64,000 nucleotides of DNA, from positions 3,100,001 to 3,164,000 of the forward strand of contig NC_068565.1 of the NCBI RefSeq assembly GCF_025698545.1. Direction: 5' to 3'. Each line of letters begins with the position of its first letter. The stretch's first letter is position 1. This stretch comes from Gossypium raimondii (Eukaryota > Streptophyta > Magnoliopsida > Malvales > Malvaceae). Below, one piece after another: positions 12,855 to 23,499 of the stretch. The position numbers and the translations under genes were made by a program. Below the pieces are notes generated by a model that was given only the letters and a program-made list of their open reading frames with translations, ran no database searches and was not told where the DNA came from.

Positions 12855-13095
12855 GATATACAAAGGCGAATCTAAGGAGGGTTAGTAGGCGCCCTGGTCC
12901 CTTATAAAATGGAAAATTATTTTTTGACTCTTTAGTTAAAATTTTAAATTTTAAATTAGTAAAGGTAAAATTATATGCTTTGGCCCTTTAAAATTTTGAA
13001 AATTTAATTTAATCCTTTAAAATTATAAAGACATAGACTATTAAAATTAAAATTTTATTTCGACCCTTAAAAAGAATTTCTGCCCTCGCCCTGTT
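12855..13095 (-). repeat. Dispersed AT-rich repeat ending in ccctgcc-type sequence, copy A
   Basis: Contains GAGGGTTAGTAGGCGCCCTGG, then TTTAAAATTTTGAAAATTTAATTTAATCC, then AATTATAAAGACATAGACTATTAAAATTAAAATTTTATTTCGACCC. The same blocks occur in reverse order and complement in the copies at 14515 and 15636. The ends are not sharp. Confidence 0.5.
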
Positions 13096-13449
13096 GATAT
13101 AAGCAAAATTAATTTAACAATAAAAAAAGGTGAATTGCATATTAATAATTAGTAAACAAAATATATCTTGATATTTTTAGTTAAAATTATATATTTTAAT
13201 TAAAATAATAAAATTTACAAGGAAATGCCACCAAATTTAAAACCATATGATTGCCACTGGCTTGTTGGCAATTTATTCTTTAAGACAACATGGAATAAAT
13301 TTGTAATTTTATAAAATTAAAGGAAAAATAAAAGTTACAGTTAAAAACAGGTTAAATTAGTCATATATGCCCTTTTTTTAAATGGGTCAAATAGAGTTTT
13401 TTTTTCTTTTAAGATTTAAAGAAATAGATCGATTTTTGAGGAGAGAGTA
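13096..13449. other. Intergenic AT-rich DNA, nothing recognised
   Basis: No gene or element ends recognised. It leads into the palindromic array that follows. Confidence 0.45.
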
Positions 13450-13652
13450 TGAAAAACGCATCCAGCTGGACGCGCTTTCTGCATAGTTAGTAGAAAAGCT
13501 CATTCAGCTGGATGAACTTTTGCTGACATGTGAGGGAAAGCGCGCCCAGCTGGATGCGATTTCTTTGGAATTTTCAGAAAACGTGTCCAGCTAGGCGCGC
13601 TTTTCCTAACATGTCAACAAAAGTTCCAGCTGAACATGCTTTCACACACTTT
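13450..13652. repeat. Array of five degenerate CCAGCTGG-centred palindromes, about 42-bp period
   Basis: Five related units centre on CCAGCTGG or close variants (CAGCTGGA, TCAGCTGGA, CCAGCTAG, CCAGCTGAA) starting at 13462, 13504, 13546, 13587 and 13626, with spacings of 42, 42, 41 and 39 bp. Around each centre are complementary arms, AAAGCGCG on the left and CGCGCTTTC on the right, so each unit is an imperfect palindrome. The block is GC-rich in AT-rich surroundings. No target-site duplication or coding frame was found. Confidence 0.85.
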
Positions 13653-14514
13653 CTAAAAAATCGGCTTATTTCTCTAAATCTTAAAAAAAAACTTATTTAA
13701 TTACTTAAAAAAACCCAGATATATATACACAATTAAACCTTAAAAGCTAATTAGAGCCAAAAAAGACCTTTACATATCCGAAGTTTTGTAACCCATGATG
13801 TCATAAGCAGCTTTCAAGATTTATAGTCCGACTGACATAATTTATTTATTATATTTCCATTTCCAATATTGACCATACCAAAAATATAGGTTCAAAGAAA
13901 TCTTTATAATGGGGTGCAAACATCTCACACTTAACTTAAGATTCTTGACCCTTTTATTTTTCTAAAATTTTGATTTCTCAAGAAAGAAAAACAAAAAGTA
14001 CAAGATTTTGACCATATATTCTTATACACATAACTAGAATATCAACCACAATAATAATACACACTTTCATGTTACTTGATATTAAATTTAAAGATTTTGT
14101 TTAGCATTTTTGGATAACAACAATTAGGTTTCACATGCATCCCCTAAACCAATAGCATGGATTTCTTCTCGATTTTGACAGTGAAAGACTCTATTTTTAC
14201 GTTTACATTTGTCTTTAAATCTCGTCATTTCTCTGTTAATTGTCAATCATAATCACAAAAATTAAAATTTGTCACCTCAAAATTAATCACGACAAAAAAA
14301 TTACGACGTTATTGAGGAAAAATCAACAATGATTAATCTTTTTCGCAACAGTTAATTTCAACCATATTTACGTGACGTGATCAACCATTACTACGTCCAA
14401 TTTTTTTCTTCCTTCATCAACCACAGAATTGAAGGTTAAATTATATCGGATTAATACATCACGTTTTAATTTCGCTTCAATAGTCAATTACGAGTTTTTG
14501 TATCTTCTCTTCAG
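13653..14514. other. Intergenic AT-rich DNA, nothing recognised
   Basis: No open frames of note, no terminal repeats and no RNA gene signature. Confidence 0.5.
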
Positions 14515-15103
14515 GAATAAAGTCAGAAAATTTTTATGATAGTAAAAATGTAATTTCACAATTTTAATAGTCTATATCTTTATAATTTTTAAATGATTAT
14601 ATCAAATTTTCATCATAAATTTTTATCATTTTTAGGAGGCTAAAGTACAATTTTAAAGGAGACCAGGCAAAATTTTAAAGGAGACCCTGCCAGCCCCCTA
14701 GCTACGCTCCTGCTAGAGGTGATCAACCCGGCCCGACACAGACAAAATTTTAGGCTCATTTTCTAGGCCCGAGTCTAGCCTGGCCCGAAATATGAGCTTA
14801 AAAATTTGTCCAAGCCCGGCCCAAAAGAAAATTACTAAGCCCAAGCTTGGCCCAGCTCGGCCCATATTAAATATATATAAAAATATATATTTGATTAAAA
14901 CAAATATATATTTAATATATAATTCGAGCTGGGCCCGGGCCAAAAAAGTTTTACCCAAGGCTCGGCCCGTTGTCTAAACGGGCCTCATTTTTTTGCCCAA
15001 ACCCATAATTCGGGCCTATATTTTTACCCAAACCCTCACATTTTTCGGGCGAGCTGTCGGGCCAGGCCTGGTAGCCCAACCCATGATCACCTCTAGCTCC
15101 TGC
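14515..15103 (+). repeat. Dispersed AT-rich repeat, copy B, interrupted by a MITE
   Basis: Left of the MITE the blocks TATGATAGTAAAAATGTAATTTCAC, TTTTTATCATTTTTAGGAGG and CCCTGCCAGCCCCC match copy C at 15636-15860. The text continues across the MITE target site as GCTACGCTCCTGC. The MITE at 14714-15095 therefore landed in the end of this older repeat. Confidence 0.55.
14714..15095. mobile_element. hAT-like MITE, 382 bp, with 8-bp target duplication
   Basis: Perfect 12-bp terminal inverted repeats TAGAGGTGATCA and TGATCACCTCTA bound the element. The flanking 8 bp GCTCCTGC is duplicated at 14706-14713 and 15096-15103. An 8-bp duplication and TIRs starting TAGRGGTG are typical of hAT-superfamily MITEs. 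The interior consists of GC-rich arms (GGCCCGACACAG, CAGCTCGGCCC, TCGAGCTGGGCCCGGGCC) around a short AT-rich centre. It encodes no transposase, so it is non-autonomous. Confidence 0.9.
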
Positions 15104-15635
15104 TTAAGTACTTGAGTTTAGTTTAAATATTTAAATTGGTATTAAGACCAAATGACATCATGTGGCTTAAAGACACATGTGCTCTAGTAAAAGAAACATA
15201 AGTACTTAATTGGGGTAAAAAGTAGTTTAGGTACCAAATTAAATATTGAAGCCAAACTCAGGTACTTAACTGGAAAAAAAAAGCACAAATATCTAATTAG
15301 AAAAAAAGGTACTAAATTAAATATTGAAACTAATTTCAAGTACTAAATAGTATTTTAACCCAAATACACTATACGATCGCACAATAACAATGGGCCAAAA
15401 CAGGTCCACAATGGTTTGCATGTGGCCTTTGACTGACTTTTCATATCCATGCGTATAGTACATATACAATGCATTCGAACGTGCAATTTCCTGTCATGTG
15501 CCGTTGAATTTTTTACCCATTATTAATAGCTCTAGGTCCCATTCTCTTTACATATTCCAAATTTAGTTTTTTTTTTAATTCCAATAATTCAATTTCTCTC
15601 ATAATTGAAATCCAATAAATAAAATTATTCAACAG
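15104..15635. other. Intergenic DNA, repeat-like
   Basis: Contains repeated phrases (GGTACCAAATTAAATATTGAAGCC at about 15231 and GGTACTAAATTAAATATTGAAAC at about 15308) that suggest a decayed repeat. No gene. Confidence 0.45.
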
Positions 15636-15860
15636 GAGTGAATTCAGAAATTTTTTAGGGTTGTAATTAAATTATATATTTTATTATTATAAAATATAAT
15701 TTCATCATTTTAATATCTATATATTTAAAATTTTTAAAGGGTTAAATTAATTTTTATCATTTTTAGGGGTAAAGTACAATGTTATCTTAAATATTTATAA
15801 ATTTTAGAGCATAAATGAAAAATTTTCCATTTTGGGGCGGAGCCCTGCCAATAACCTTCA
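15636..15860 (+). repeat. Dispersed AT-rich repeat, copy C
   Basis: Blocks AGAAATTTTTTAGGG, TTTCATCATTTTAATATC, TTTTTATCATTTTTAGGGG, TTTTCCATTTTGGGGCGGAG and CCCTGCC occur in the same order as in copy B at 14515. The ends are approximate. Confidence 0.55.
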
Positions 15861-16359
15861 CTAAATTGAATTATGTGACATTTTAAATGAAAAATTACTC
15901 ACTTTTAAAAAAAAAAAAACTAAAACAGTATGGAAGAAACTTCTGATCCCAAATTCAACATATTTATTTATTTATTTGATTTTTTATGCGTGTAAAATTA
16001 TCACATGAGTAATTTGTTTACTTTTAAAATGCCATATAACCAATTCAACAGAACTCAATTGGACAAAAGACTAGACAGACTGAGTTACTTGGGATTAAAT
16101 TTCAAATATACTAAAAGTATAAGGATTAGGAGCACAAATAGACCTTATTAATAAATACGTTTGACCCAATCAAAAATTACTTTTTGTCTAATTTATATTT
16201 AAGTTTTGGTCCTTCTAGACTGCTTTAGAGACATAGCGGTCAAATGGTCTCATCTCTCTTAATGTGCTTTAGCTTCGAAATCCTTTTAATAGCCATAGGA
16301 TTTCAAGTTCGAACTACTACGTCCGTACAAGTTTCAGTTGCTTCTGAATATCACCTTCT

Positions 16360-16367
16360 ATATATAC
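16360..16367 (+). promoter_or_regulatory. TATA box of the VQ gene
   Basis: TATATATA followed by CCCC lies about 90 bp upstream of the start codon at 16455, a normal spacing for a short plant leader. Confidence 0.6.
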
Positions 16368-16454
16368 CCCCAAAATCACACGGCGATCCAACACTACCCC
16401 TTTAAAGCAATCCTATATTATCGTTTCCTGTTTAAACCCTTTTTATCATTTGAT

Positions 16455-16784
16455 ATGGAGAATGGTCGACAGCCAATGAAAGTTGTGATCATCAACACCA
16501 AGTACGTGCAGACGGATGCCACCAGCTTTAAGTCAGTTGTACAAGAGCTGACCGGCAGAGATTCGAAGGTTGCGACCAACCCGCCGAGGCTGAGAAGCCG
16601 GTTTTACGAGGAACAAGTAAAGAAGAAAGAACAGGCCGGGGTTCAGACAGCTGCAGGGGTCGGAAGTAGTACTTCTTCGAGACCGGGGGATTCGATTTTG
16701 ATGAAAAATTTGTCGTTCAAGGAGTTGGAAAGGTTGTTAAAAGAGATGCCTCCGGGAGATGATTTATGGTGGAATATGGACTGA
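16455..16784 (+). CDS. VQ-motif protein, VQ10/VQ1-like
   Basis: An intronless frame of 109 aa starts at the ATG giving MENGRQPMKVVIINTKYV. It contains the plant VQ motif FKSVVQELTG (residues 25-34, pattern FxxxVQxxTG). Small VQ proteins are nuclear cofactors that bind group I and IIc WRKY transcription factors through this motif and act in defence and stress responses. The C-terminus is LKEMPPGDDLWWNMD. The frame stays open upstream but without an ATG, and TATA-to-ATG spacing supports the chosen start. The size and the sequence before the motif (KVVIINTKYVQTD) fit the VQ1/VQ10 pair. The gene lies next to DA2, as VQ10 does in Arabidopsis (from memory). A CTG repeat follows in the 3' untranslated region. 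Confidence 0.93.
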   Translation: MENGRQPMKVVIINTKYVQTDATSFKSVVQELTGRDSKVATNPPRLRSRFYEEQVKKKEQAGVQTAAGVGSSTSSRPGDSILMKNLSFKELERLLKEMPPGDDLWWNMD

Positions 16785-16859
16785 TGTTGCACGAATTTTA
16801 TAACCCATAGTTTTCATGTGGGAGGGAAGGCTAAATTATTTTGATCTATAGCTAGAATG

Positions 16860-16860
<1 letters not shown>

Positions 16861-16895
<35 letters not shown>
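16861..16895 (+). repeat. (CTG)11 trinucleotide repeat in the VQ 3' UTR
   Basis: About eleven uninterrupted CTG units begin 77 bp after the VQ stop codon and so very probably lie in the transcript. Confidence 0.9.
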
Positions 16896-16896
<1 letters not shown>

Positions 16897-17101
16897 CAGT
16901 GGTGTGCCTTTATACTAATAATTGCAGGGACAGCAGCAAGCCATTCTAATTATGGATTAATTTAGTTATTCCTTGTATTATTCATTCATTATTTTTTATG
17001 CTATATACATCCCAAGTATTATTCTATTTTCTTTCCTTTGAGCATATACTGTTAAACATAAACAAGTAGATGACATGAAGCAAATTTGGTAACATTTTTA
17101 A

Positions 17102-17898
17102 GGGTAAACTACACCCATGGTCACTTTTGTTTACCTTAGGTTACGTTTTAGTCATTTATGTTTGAAATGTTACGTTTTAGTCATTTACCTTATCATGTTG
17201 TAACATTTTAGTCACTGAGCCATTAATCGTCGTTAATGGTGTAGCGGTAAGCTGATGTGGCACGTTAAATCATCATTTCAAACAAAATTTTAGGTTAAAT
17301 TATACAATTGATCCCCATAATTTTTTCGTTTTAAGTAATTTAATTTTTTTTCTTTTATGTTCTTTAAACTTTCCTCTCTTTTTTTCATTCTCTTTTGTTT
17401 CTCCCTCTGTTTTCATACCTTTCTCATTTCTTTTAACATATTAGGAAGTCAAATTGACAATGAAAAAAGAAGTAGGAAGTCGACTGTCATCATTTGCCTA
17501 TAACCAAAACCCATAAACCCATACCATGCTTCTTTGTTCACTACTAATTCGACTTCTTGGTATGTTAAAAGAAATAAAGAAGGTAGAAAAACAGAGGGAG
17601 GAGTAGAAGAGAATGGAAAAAAAAAAGAAAGAAAGTTAAAAAAACATAAAAAAAATTTAAATTGCTTAAAACGAAAAATTATGGGGACCAATTGTATAAT
17701 TTAACCTAAAGTTTTTGTTTGAAATGATGATTTAACGTGCCACGTCAGCTTATCATTACACCATTAACGACAATTAACGGCTCAATGACTAAAATGTTAC
17801 AACACGATAACGTAAGTGACTAAAATGTAACATTTCAAACATAAGTGGCTGAAATGTAACCTAAGGTAAACAAAAGTGACCATGGGTGTAGTTTACCC
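17102..17898. mobile_element. Foldback Mutator-like MITE with arms of about 350 bp
   Basis: The left end GGGTAAACTACACCCATGG is the inverse of the right end CCATGGGTGTAGTTTACCC. Inverted similarity continues inward for about 350 bp on each side, leaving a centre of roughly 85 bp. Flanks CATTTTTAA (17093-17101) and AATTTTTAA (17899-17907) form a 9-bp target duplication with one mismatch. A 9-bp duplication, long TIRs and G at the ends point to the Mutator superfamily. There is no transposase; the minus-strand frame inside the right arm is low-complexity and noncoding. Confidence 0.85.
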
Positions 17899-18191
17899 AA
17901 TTTTTAATTAGTAATGATAAAAGTGTATTTTAATCTTAAAAATGATAAAAAATTAATTTAATTTTTAAAAAATTATAAAGATAAATATTATTAAAATAAT
18001 AAAATTACATTTTTATTATTATAAAATTACACAATTTAATTCCGATAGTACTTTGCACATTCATGAAGCATGACAGTGATTAAGTGTGTGCATGTGCTAG
18101 TTTAAGCACTCGTGTTGCTTGTCTGAATGTCTAATAGCTTTCGCCTTTATTTCATACTTGTATAGCTCTGATATAGACAATAACCAGTCGT

Positions 18192-18489
18192 TTGGATTGT
18201 TGCCGGTTCTTGTTCATAGCCTCCCCTAACAATGATTTTTCCTTACCACACCGTTTGGATTCTGAAACCGGCGTCGGGAACCTCTTCCGACCAAGCCGCA
18301 GCTGGATGTATAGTCATTGGACAGTCGGTCGTCAACCTCCCCCCTCCCCCGGTGCTCCCGTCTTTTTCCTCGTTCACCATTCGTTTTTCCGGCATGAAGA
18401 GGATCGAAACTGAAACTTTTTGGTGTTCGAATGTTCAGGAATGCTAGTATATAGACACTGAGTAAAGCATTCTGCTTAGATATGGGCAT
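18192..18489. other. GC-rich patch of unknown nature
   Basis: Base composition differs sharply from the AT-rich flanks (for example AAACCGGCGTCGGGAACC and CCTCCCCCCTCCCCCGG). Open frames of 60-87 codons exist on both strands but none resembles a known protein. It could be a gene fragment or a repeat. No ends were found. Confidence 0.3.
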
Positions 18490-18857
18490 TTGAGTTCATG
18501 TGTAGATTTCATTTTTGGGTCGTAGACCAACAAATTGTCTTCTTTTATGGATTAATAAAACATTATGCTGATAGTGTTTTTAATTTTTACAATTTGGTAC
18601 ATCCACCGTGTACAAAATTTTTTTATTCTATAAATAGTTTTAAAAAATTGTCATGTATTTTTTAAAAAATATATTTTTCAATATTACACTATACTAACAC
18701 ACTACACACTTGTCAACCTCTAACACTATTTATAGAACTAAAAACTTCACTAAATACTAAATATTATTCCTTACATTTTTATATAAAATCTATAAAAACT
18801 AATTTTTTGAACATTAATCTCCTTATAGGTTCTTATCATATATGCTCTTTTTGTTAC
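18490..18857. other. Intergenic AT-rich DNA, nothing recognised
   Basis: No gene, RNA or element ends seen. Confidence 0.5.
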
Positions 18858-18912
18858 AATGCCTTAAACTACCCATAGCCCTTCCCCGACCCTTAAATAG
18901 GAGGATAATGCA
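18858..18912 (-). mobile_element. tRNA-derived SINE, 3' part (split copy)
   Basis: The sequence CCTTAAACTACCCATAGCCC through TTAAATAGGAGGATAATGC matches the 3' half of the SINE copies at 31228, 49180 and 59165. It stops at 18912, and the 5' half resumes at 20936 after an LTR-like insertion. Confidence 0.65.
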
Positions 18913-20935
18913 TGTAATACACCTTACCAGACCTGATAATTGGATCCGAGTATGGTATGCCACAACTTAAAATCATACGAGTTTAGCAAAAGTATTTGAA
19001 AATTATAAAAACTTAAGATATTGGTGTAATCCTCAATAAGACAAGGACAAAACAATCCATTTAATTATACACCAAGAAAAGTATTTTAGACAAAACATTT
19101 AGTGGAAGCCTTATAAAAGTCGATAGAGTTATTCTCTTTACAAAAGTTTCAGCATCGTTGGCAGTTAACTATCATTCAAAACAATTTGGCGTACACGCCT
19201 AAAATATTATCTCACAAACCACACACACGCACACACGTGTGTGTATATATATACTGTTCAGGTTTACAAAAAATTTCATAAAACAAAGTTTAACAAAAAT
19301 TGCAAGAGGTAATACAAAATGTTTCTACACGCCACCTTGCCCACGACATGCATGATACAGAAATTAACAAAAGGGTCACAATCAACAGTGCTCTAGTGTA
19401 ATCCCTTCAAAATTCTCTTCCTTCAATCAACACTCCTGAGAAGGAAAAGGTAACAGAGTAAGTTCAAACGAATTTAAAGAATCCCAATGAAAAAGAAAGC
19501 ACATATAAATCATATATAACTAATACACGAGATGATATCAAACCTTTTCAGAAGGGTTTAAATCATAATATGACCTCTGGCGTTCACAATATATAGACAA
19601 ACTCGATATATCCACTTAACACGCCACAGGGGCGGTCACTATTCACCAGCTTAACCATAACAAATACTCAACCCATCCTTATGTTAGCCTTGTACCCAGA
19701 ATTCAGATTTAGAAGCATATCAGCTAGTCATATTCACATACATACACCCCATTAACTCCTCATGTCATTTATGATCAACCAAGTATGTTTTCTCATAATC
19801 TGTCAGTCCGATTTGCAATATTGTTGCCCTACCGGAGGCATCACAAACATAACCCCCTTCTTCAACATCTCAATTCACATATCACATATCGATGGTACTG
19901 GCTTGTGTAGTAATAAGGGTATTTACTTTGTAATGCAAATAGAACATACTTACTCTGATGGCGTTGGATAACTACCAACAACATAGGCACTAATTATACG
20001 TTCTTGAGAGAGATTACTTACCTTACACAATATATACAACAATGGAATATATAGCACATAGAAGTAAGAAGGAACTCACCAGAAAATCTAGTACAATGAT
20101 CTACTTAGCAAGTTATTTACCCTTACTGCTGGGACCTTCATTAGCTTATTGAGTTAAAAGAAAGATGAATATCCCTATCAAACCATTTAACTATCAGAAT
20201 TTAACATGCATGCAATGATCAGTATCAAACAACCTAGAATTAGGAAGTTTCCTTCCTCACGAACAATTTTAAGGTCTATGCATGCAATACTATAAACACA
20301 TGAACCTCTTCGATAAAAACCTAAAGGTTTACTATAAATTACTAGTAATTTGGTGCAACCGTAGGTGCTCACTAAACATTGAGAACCCTCTTCGCTAAAG
20401 CTTTCTACACTAAGGTTTTTCAGAAACTTATAGAATTTTCTACACTGGAAAGAAGAAGATGTAAAGGTGACTCATGATAGCTAACAATATCCTTATATAC
20501 TCATGCGACGAAGACAAGGTTTAGTGGGAAATTCAAATAATCCCACTAACACCCTTGATTCCCGTGATTAAACGCACTTAACAAGTTTTAAGTCTAATCA
20601 TCTATAGTATTCTAGTTCAGTTTTAACTAGGTCTCAACTAAACCTCAACATGATTAACTAAGTCATCATAATATGCGCTAATATAGAAATAAATCTATTA
20701 AAATTGCGAACTTAATGAGTTCACCCAAAACATCTAGGATGGGCGGATACTTGACAGAAGAGTCCGCCAAACCCTAGAGTTTGCCAAAACTTGGAGTTTG
20801 CCAGACGGCGAATCCCACAGAGTACGTCACTCAGTCAAAACAAATACTTTACTTGCTCAGTTCTACTCGACTTAACCAACGTATACGCTAAACAGTAACT
20901 TGATATCGAGTCTTTGCCGCGCGGGCTATTATATA
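18913..20935 (+). mobile_element. LTR-like insertion (about 2.0 kb, probable solo LTR) inside a SINE
   Basis: The insertion begins TGTAATACACCTTACCAGACC, a diverged form of TGTAACACCCCTTACCCG at 63134 in this window, and is followed in both places by a GTATGGTATGCC/GGGTATGAGGCA block. It separates the two halves of one SINE. No open reading frame of retrotransposon type lies inside, so it is most simply a solo LTR. The right border (near TATTATATACGC) is not sharp and the target duplication is degraded, so the exact end is uncertain by several bases. Confidence 0.6.
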
Positions 20936-21012
20936 CGCTTTAGTACACTCAAACCTATATCCTCCTGTACTGAAAACAATGTCAATGAAAATCAAGCTAA
21001 GACTCAATTGAC
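20936..21012 (-). mobile_element. tRNA-derived SINE, 5' part (split copy)
   Basis: Contains the inverse of the SINE promoter boxes: box B region CACTCAAACC and box A region ATCAAGCTAAGACTCAATTG, then the end. Together with 18858-18912 it makes one full SINE. Confidence 0.65.
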
Positions 21013-21500
21013 TATAAAAATAAATTTAAATCAACACATGATGTAATTTAAATATAAATCATCATAATTTTTAAAAATTTAATTTTACCAATGCAATTAA
21101 ACTCTCATTTATTTTTATTTTACAGTTTTTTTTTTATCTAAATGGTGGGGGTGTAATAGTCTAAATTTCTTTAAAATGTTTAATCTTACCTTTTTGTGAT
21201 TAGTTTTGATAAAAAAAATTATATAAAAACATTAAAAATTATGATATATCAGATGGATTCAGAATCAGATATATCATATATTTTGAAGTTTATGGCCGAT
21301 ACAATTATAATTAAATGCTTCCATTTAATTGGGGCGAAGTGGGGCGGAGCAAAAAACAGCCCATGGTGCTGTGGCACTCCTTTGTTGGGTTTGATTCTTT
21401 CTTTGCTTTGTTTAATGAGTTGGGAATTGTTGGGTCTTATTCTACAAAATTTGATTGATTCTTTTAGGTGTGCATACCTTTTTTGATGTCTGGTCAATAG

Positions 21501-21618
21501 CAAACCACATCACAATATCATACTAATGCAATTCATGGTCCACCCAGAATTTTTCTATTTAAAAGTTTATTATTATACTTTATATTACTGCAAATCACAT
21601 CACAATATCATACTAATG
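21501..21618. repeat. 28-bp direct repeats flanking a 62-bp spacer
   Basis: CAAACCACATCACAATATC... (21501-21528) recurs as CAAATCACATCACAATATC... (21591-21618) with one mismatch. The start-to-start distance is 90 bp. Confidence 0.85.
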
Positions 21619-21949
21619 TTGAAAGCGAGCACAATATTGTCAAATTAAAATGGCAAAATTAGAATAAACTTGAATACGAAAGCGATAAGATTAAATACTG
21701 TTATAATACTGTAACGTGAAATAAAAAGAAAGTTAAACTTACTACAATAATAATAAATGTTTATCCAAAGAAGCTCTTAGTCAGTATTTGAGTAATGGGT
21801 TTAGTACCTGGATAATGGGCTATGGGTTTGTTTTGATATTTGAGCAATGGGCTTTAGGGCATTTTTATCATAATGAGGTAATGGATTTGGGATAAATATT
21901 ATTTTTATAATTTCTTATGAAGATTTCAATGCGATAAAAATAATGGTTA
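21619..21949. other. Intergenic AT-rich DNA, nothing recognised
   Basis: No gene or element recognised. Confidence 0.5.
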
Positions 21950-22375
21950 CATGGTGGTCTAGAGGTCGAAAAAGATAATAATGCACCTCAAGAGAAACGA
22001 GTCATCAGAGACTCGTACATGAGTTATAACAGGCTTAGCACAAGCCCCATCATGGGGGAGACCATAAATATCATAAGCCAACCAAAAAAAGGGAGGGGGG
22101 GAAGGCAGGAACAATGAAGGCAATGAGTAGCGTCAGAATGGTGTAGGTGGAGAGACAAGGGGAAAGAGACAGTATCAATGGTAGAAGGAGGGAAAAATGA
22201 TAGGGAAAGGGAAGAGACTCAGAGAAAAAAAAGGGAGGAGAAAGGAAGGAGGGGAGTAACCACTAGCCAGCTCGAAAGTTGATGTCGCCATCAACAGGGC
22301 AAAGGAAAAAGGAAAGGGGAGCGATTAAGGGTTTTGGCATGAGAAGGAAAATGAAAAAGAGAGACAACATTGGGG
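21950..22375. other. Purine-rich tract of unknown nature
   Basis: The plus strand is dominated by A and G from about 22085 to 22350 (GGGAGGGGGGGAAGGCAGG, AAAAAAAAGGGAGGAGAAAGG). No frame resembles a protein. It could be a decayed repeat; no ends found. Confidence 0.35.
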
Positions 22376-23480
22376 TAATATTAAATATATAATAATTAAA
22401 TATAAATACAATGTTAAATTTTATTTATCCATAATTGGGACTAGGCTAAAACATCAATTGTTTTTCGATACTTTTTCAAAATTTATAATTAACCTTTGCA
22501 GCTTAATTATGAGACATTGACTCCCTGTATTTTTTATTTAAGAATCTAAGACGAGGATCGTTGATGTGGTATTACTTATAAAAAATATAAAATAATTTTT
22601 TTAGCTCTCAACATTTACAATTCTTGTTAATTTAATCATTACTTTATAAAAATACATACAAAATTTAAAAATGCAATTTTTTAAACAAGCTTAATTTTAC
22701 CCAAACTCATTTTTTAGACATAATATTTTACTCAATGCCCCAAACCATTTCAAAATTTGGGAAGCCCTTAGGCTTGGGAAGATAACTTAACCATCAAATA
22801 ACACTACCCATAATCCTTTAAATCCTTAAAAGGGAGGGTTAATATGAAGGTTTTTAAAATATGATAAAGGGTTGAATTGGTTAATTTGTAGGATTTCATT
22901 AAATAAATCATTAAAGTTTCATAAAAAATAAAAAATTGATTCAACCGTCAGTTTAATCTATTTTTATCCTAATTTAGTTAGTCTGTATCAATTCACGAGT
23001 CTAACTGATGTAATGTTTCTTTCCAAATCGAACCCCACCAATTCACGATTCAACTTGTCTAAGTCAAACATCTATAAATAAGATACTCGAGTTTTGTTGT
23101 TCTAATAACTACAACAAGAATGACAGGGATTAAATTAAGTTTGATGTAATTAAATTGAGGAGCGGACCTCTCCCGCAAGAAAAGAATAGTTGGTGAAGTA
23201 TAAGGATATATGAATAAGATTGATTCTTGTTCTTCTGTATGACTCCGCCCCCTTTCCTCATAATCCCTTTCTTCCCATGTTACTCTTCTTCTCTGTTTCT
23301 TTTAATTAATTATTTTTCATCGTTTTGCATTATCTTCTAAATTTAATTTCACGTCAAAAACAATACCTTTTTTAAACAATTAATTAATATTTTTATTGTT
23401 AAAAAGAAATTATTACGAAAAAGACCACTAAGAATATATAGAGAAAGAAAATGACAATCTTTCTCTTTTTGTATGAGAAA
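22376..23480. other. AT-rich region upstream of DA2
   Basis: No recognisable genes or elements. The last few hundred bases should hold the DA2 promoter, but no convincing TATA box was singled out. Confidence 0.4.
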
Positions 23481-23499
23481 AATTCCTGATTTAATTTTT

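Noticed and set aside
14713..14977. Open frames on both strands inside the hAT-like MITE
   Set aside because: They are a by-product of the inverted-repeat arms; no protein family resemblance.
17449..17691. 80-codon minus-strand frame
   Set aside because: Low-complexity Phe/Ser/Leu text from the pyrimidine-rich arm of the foldback element.
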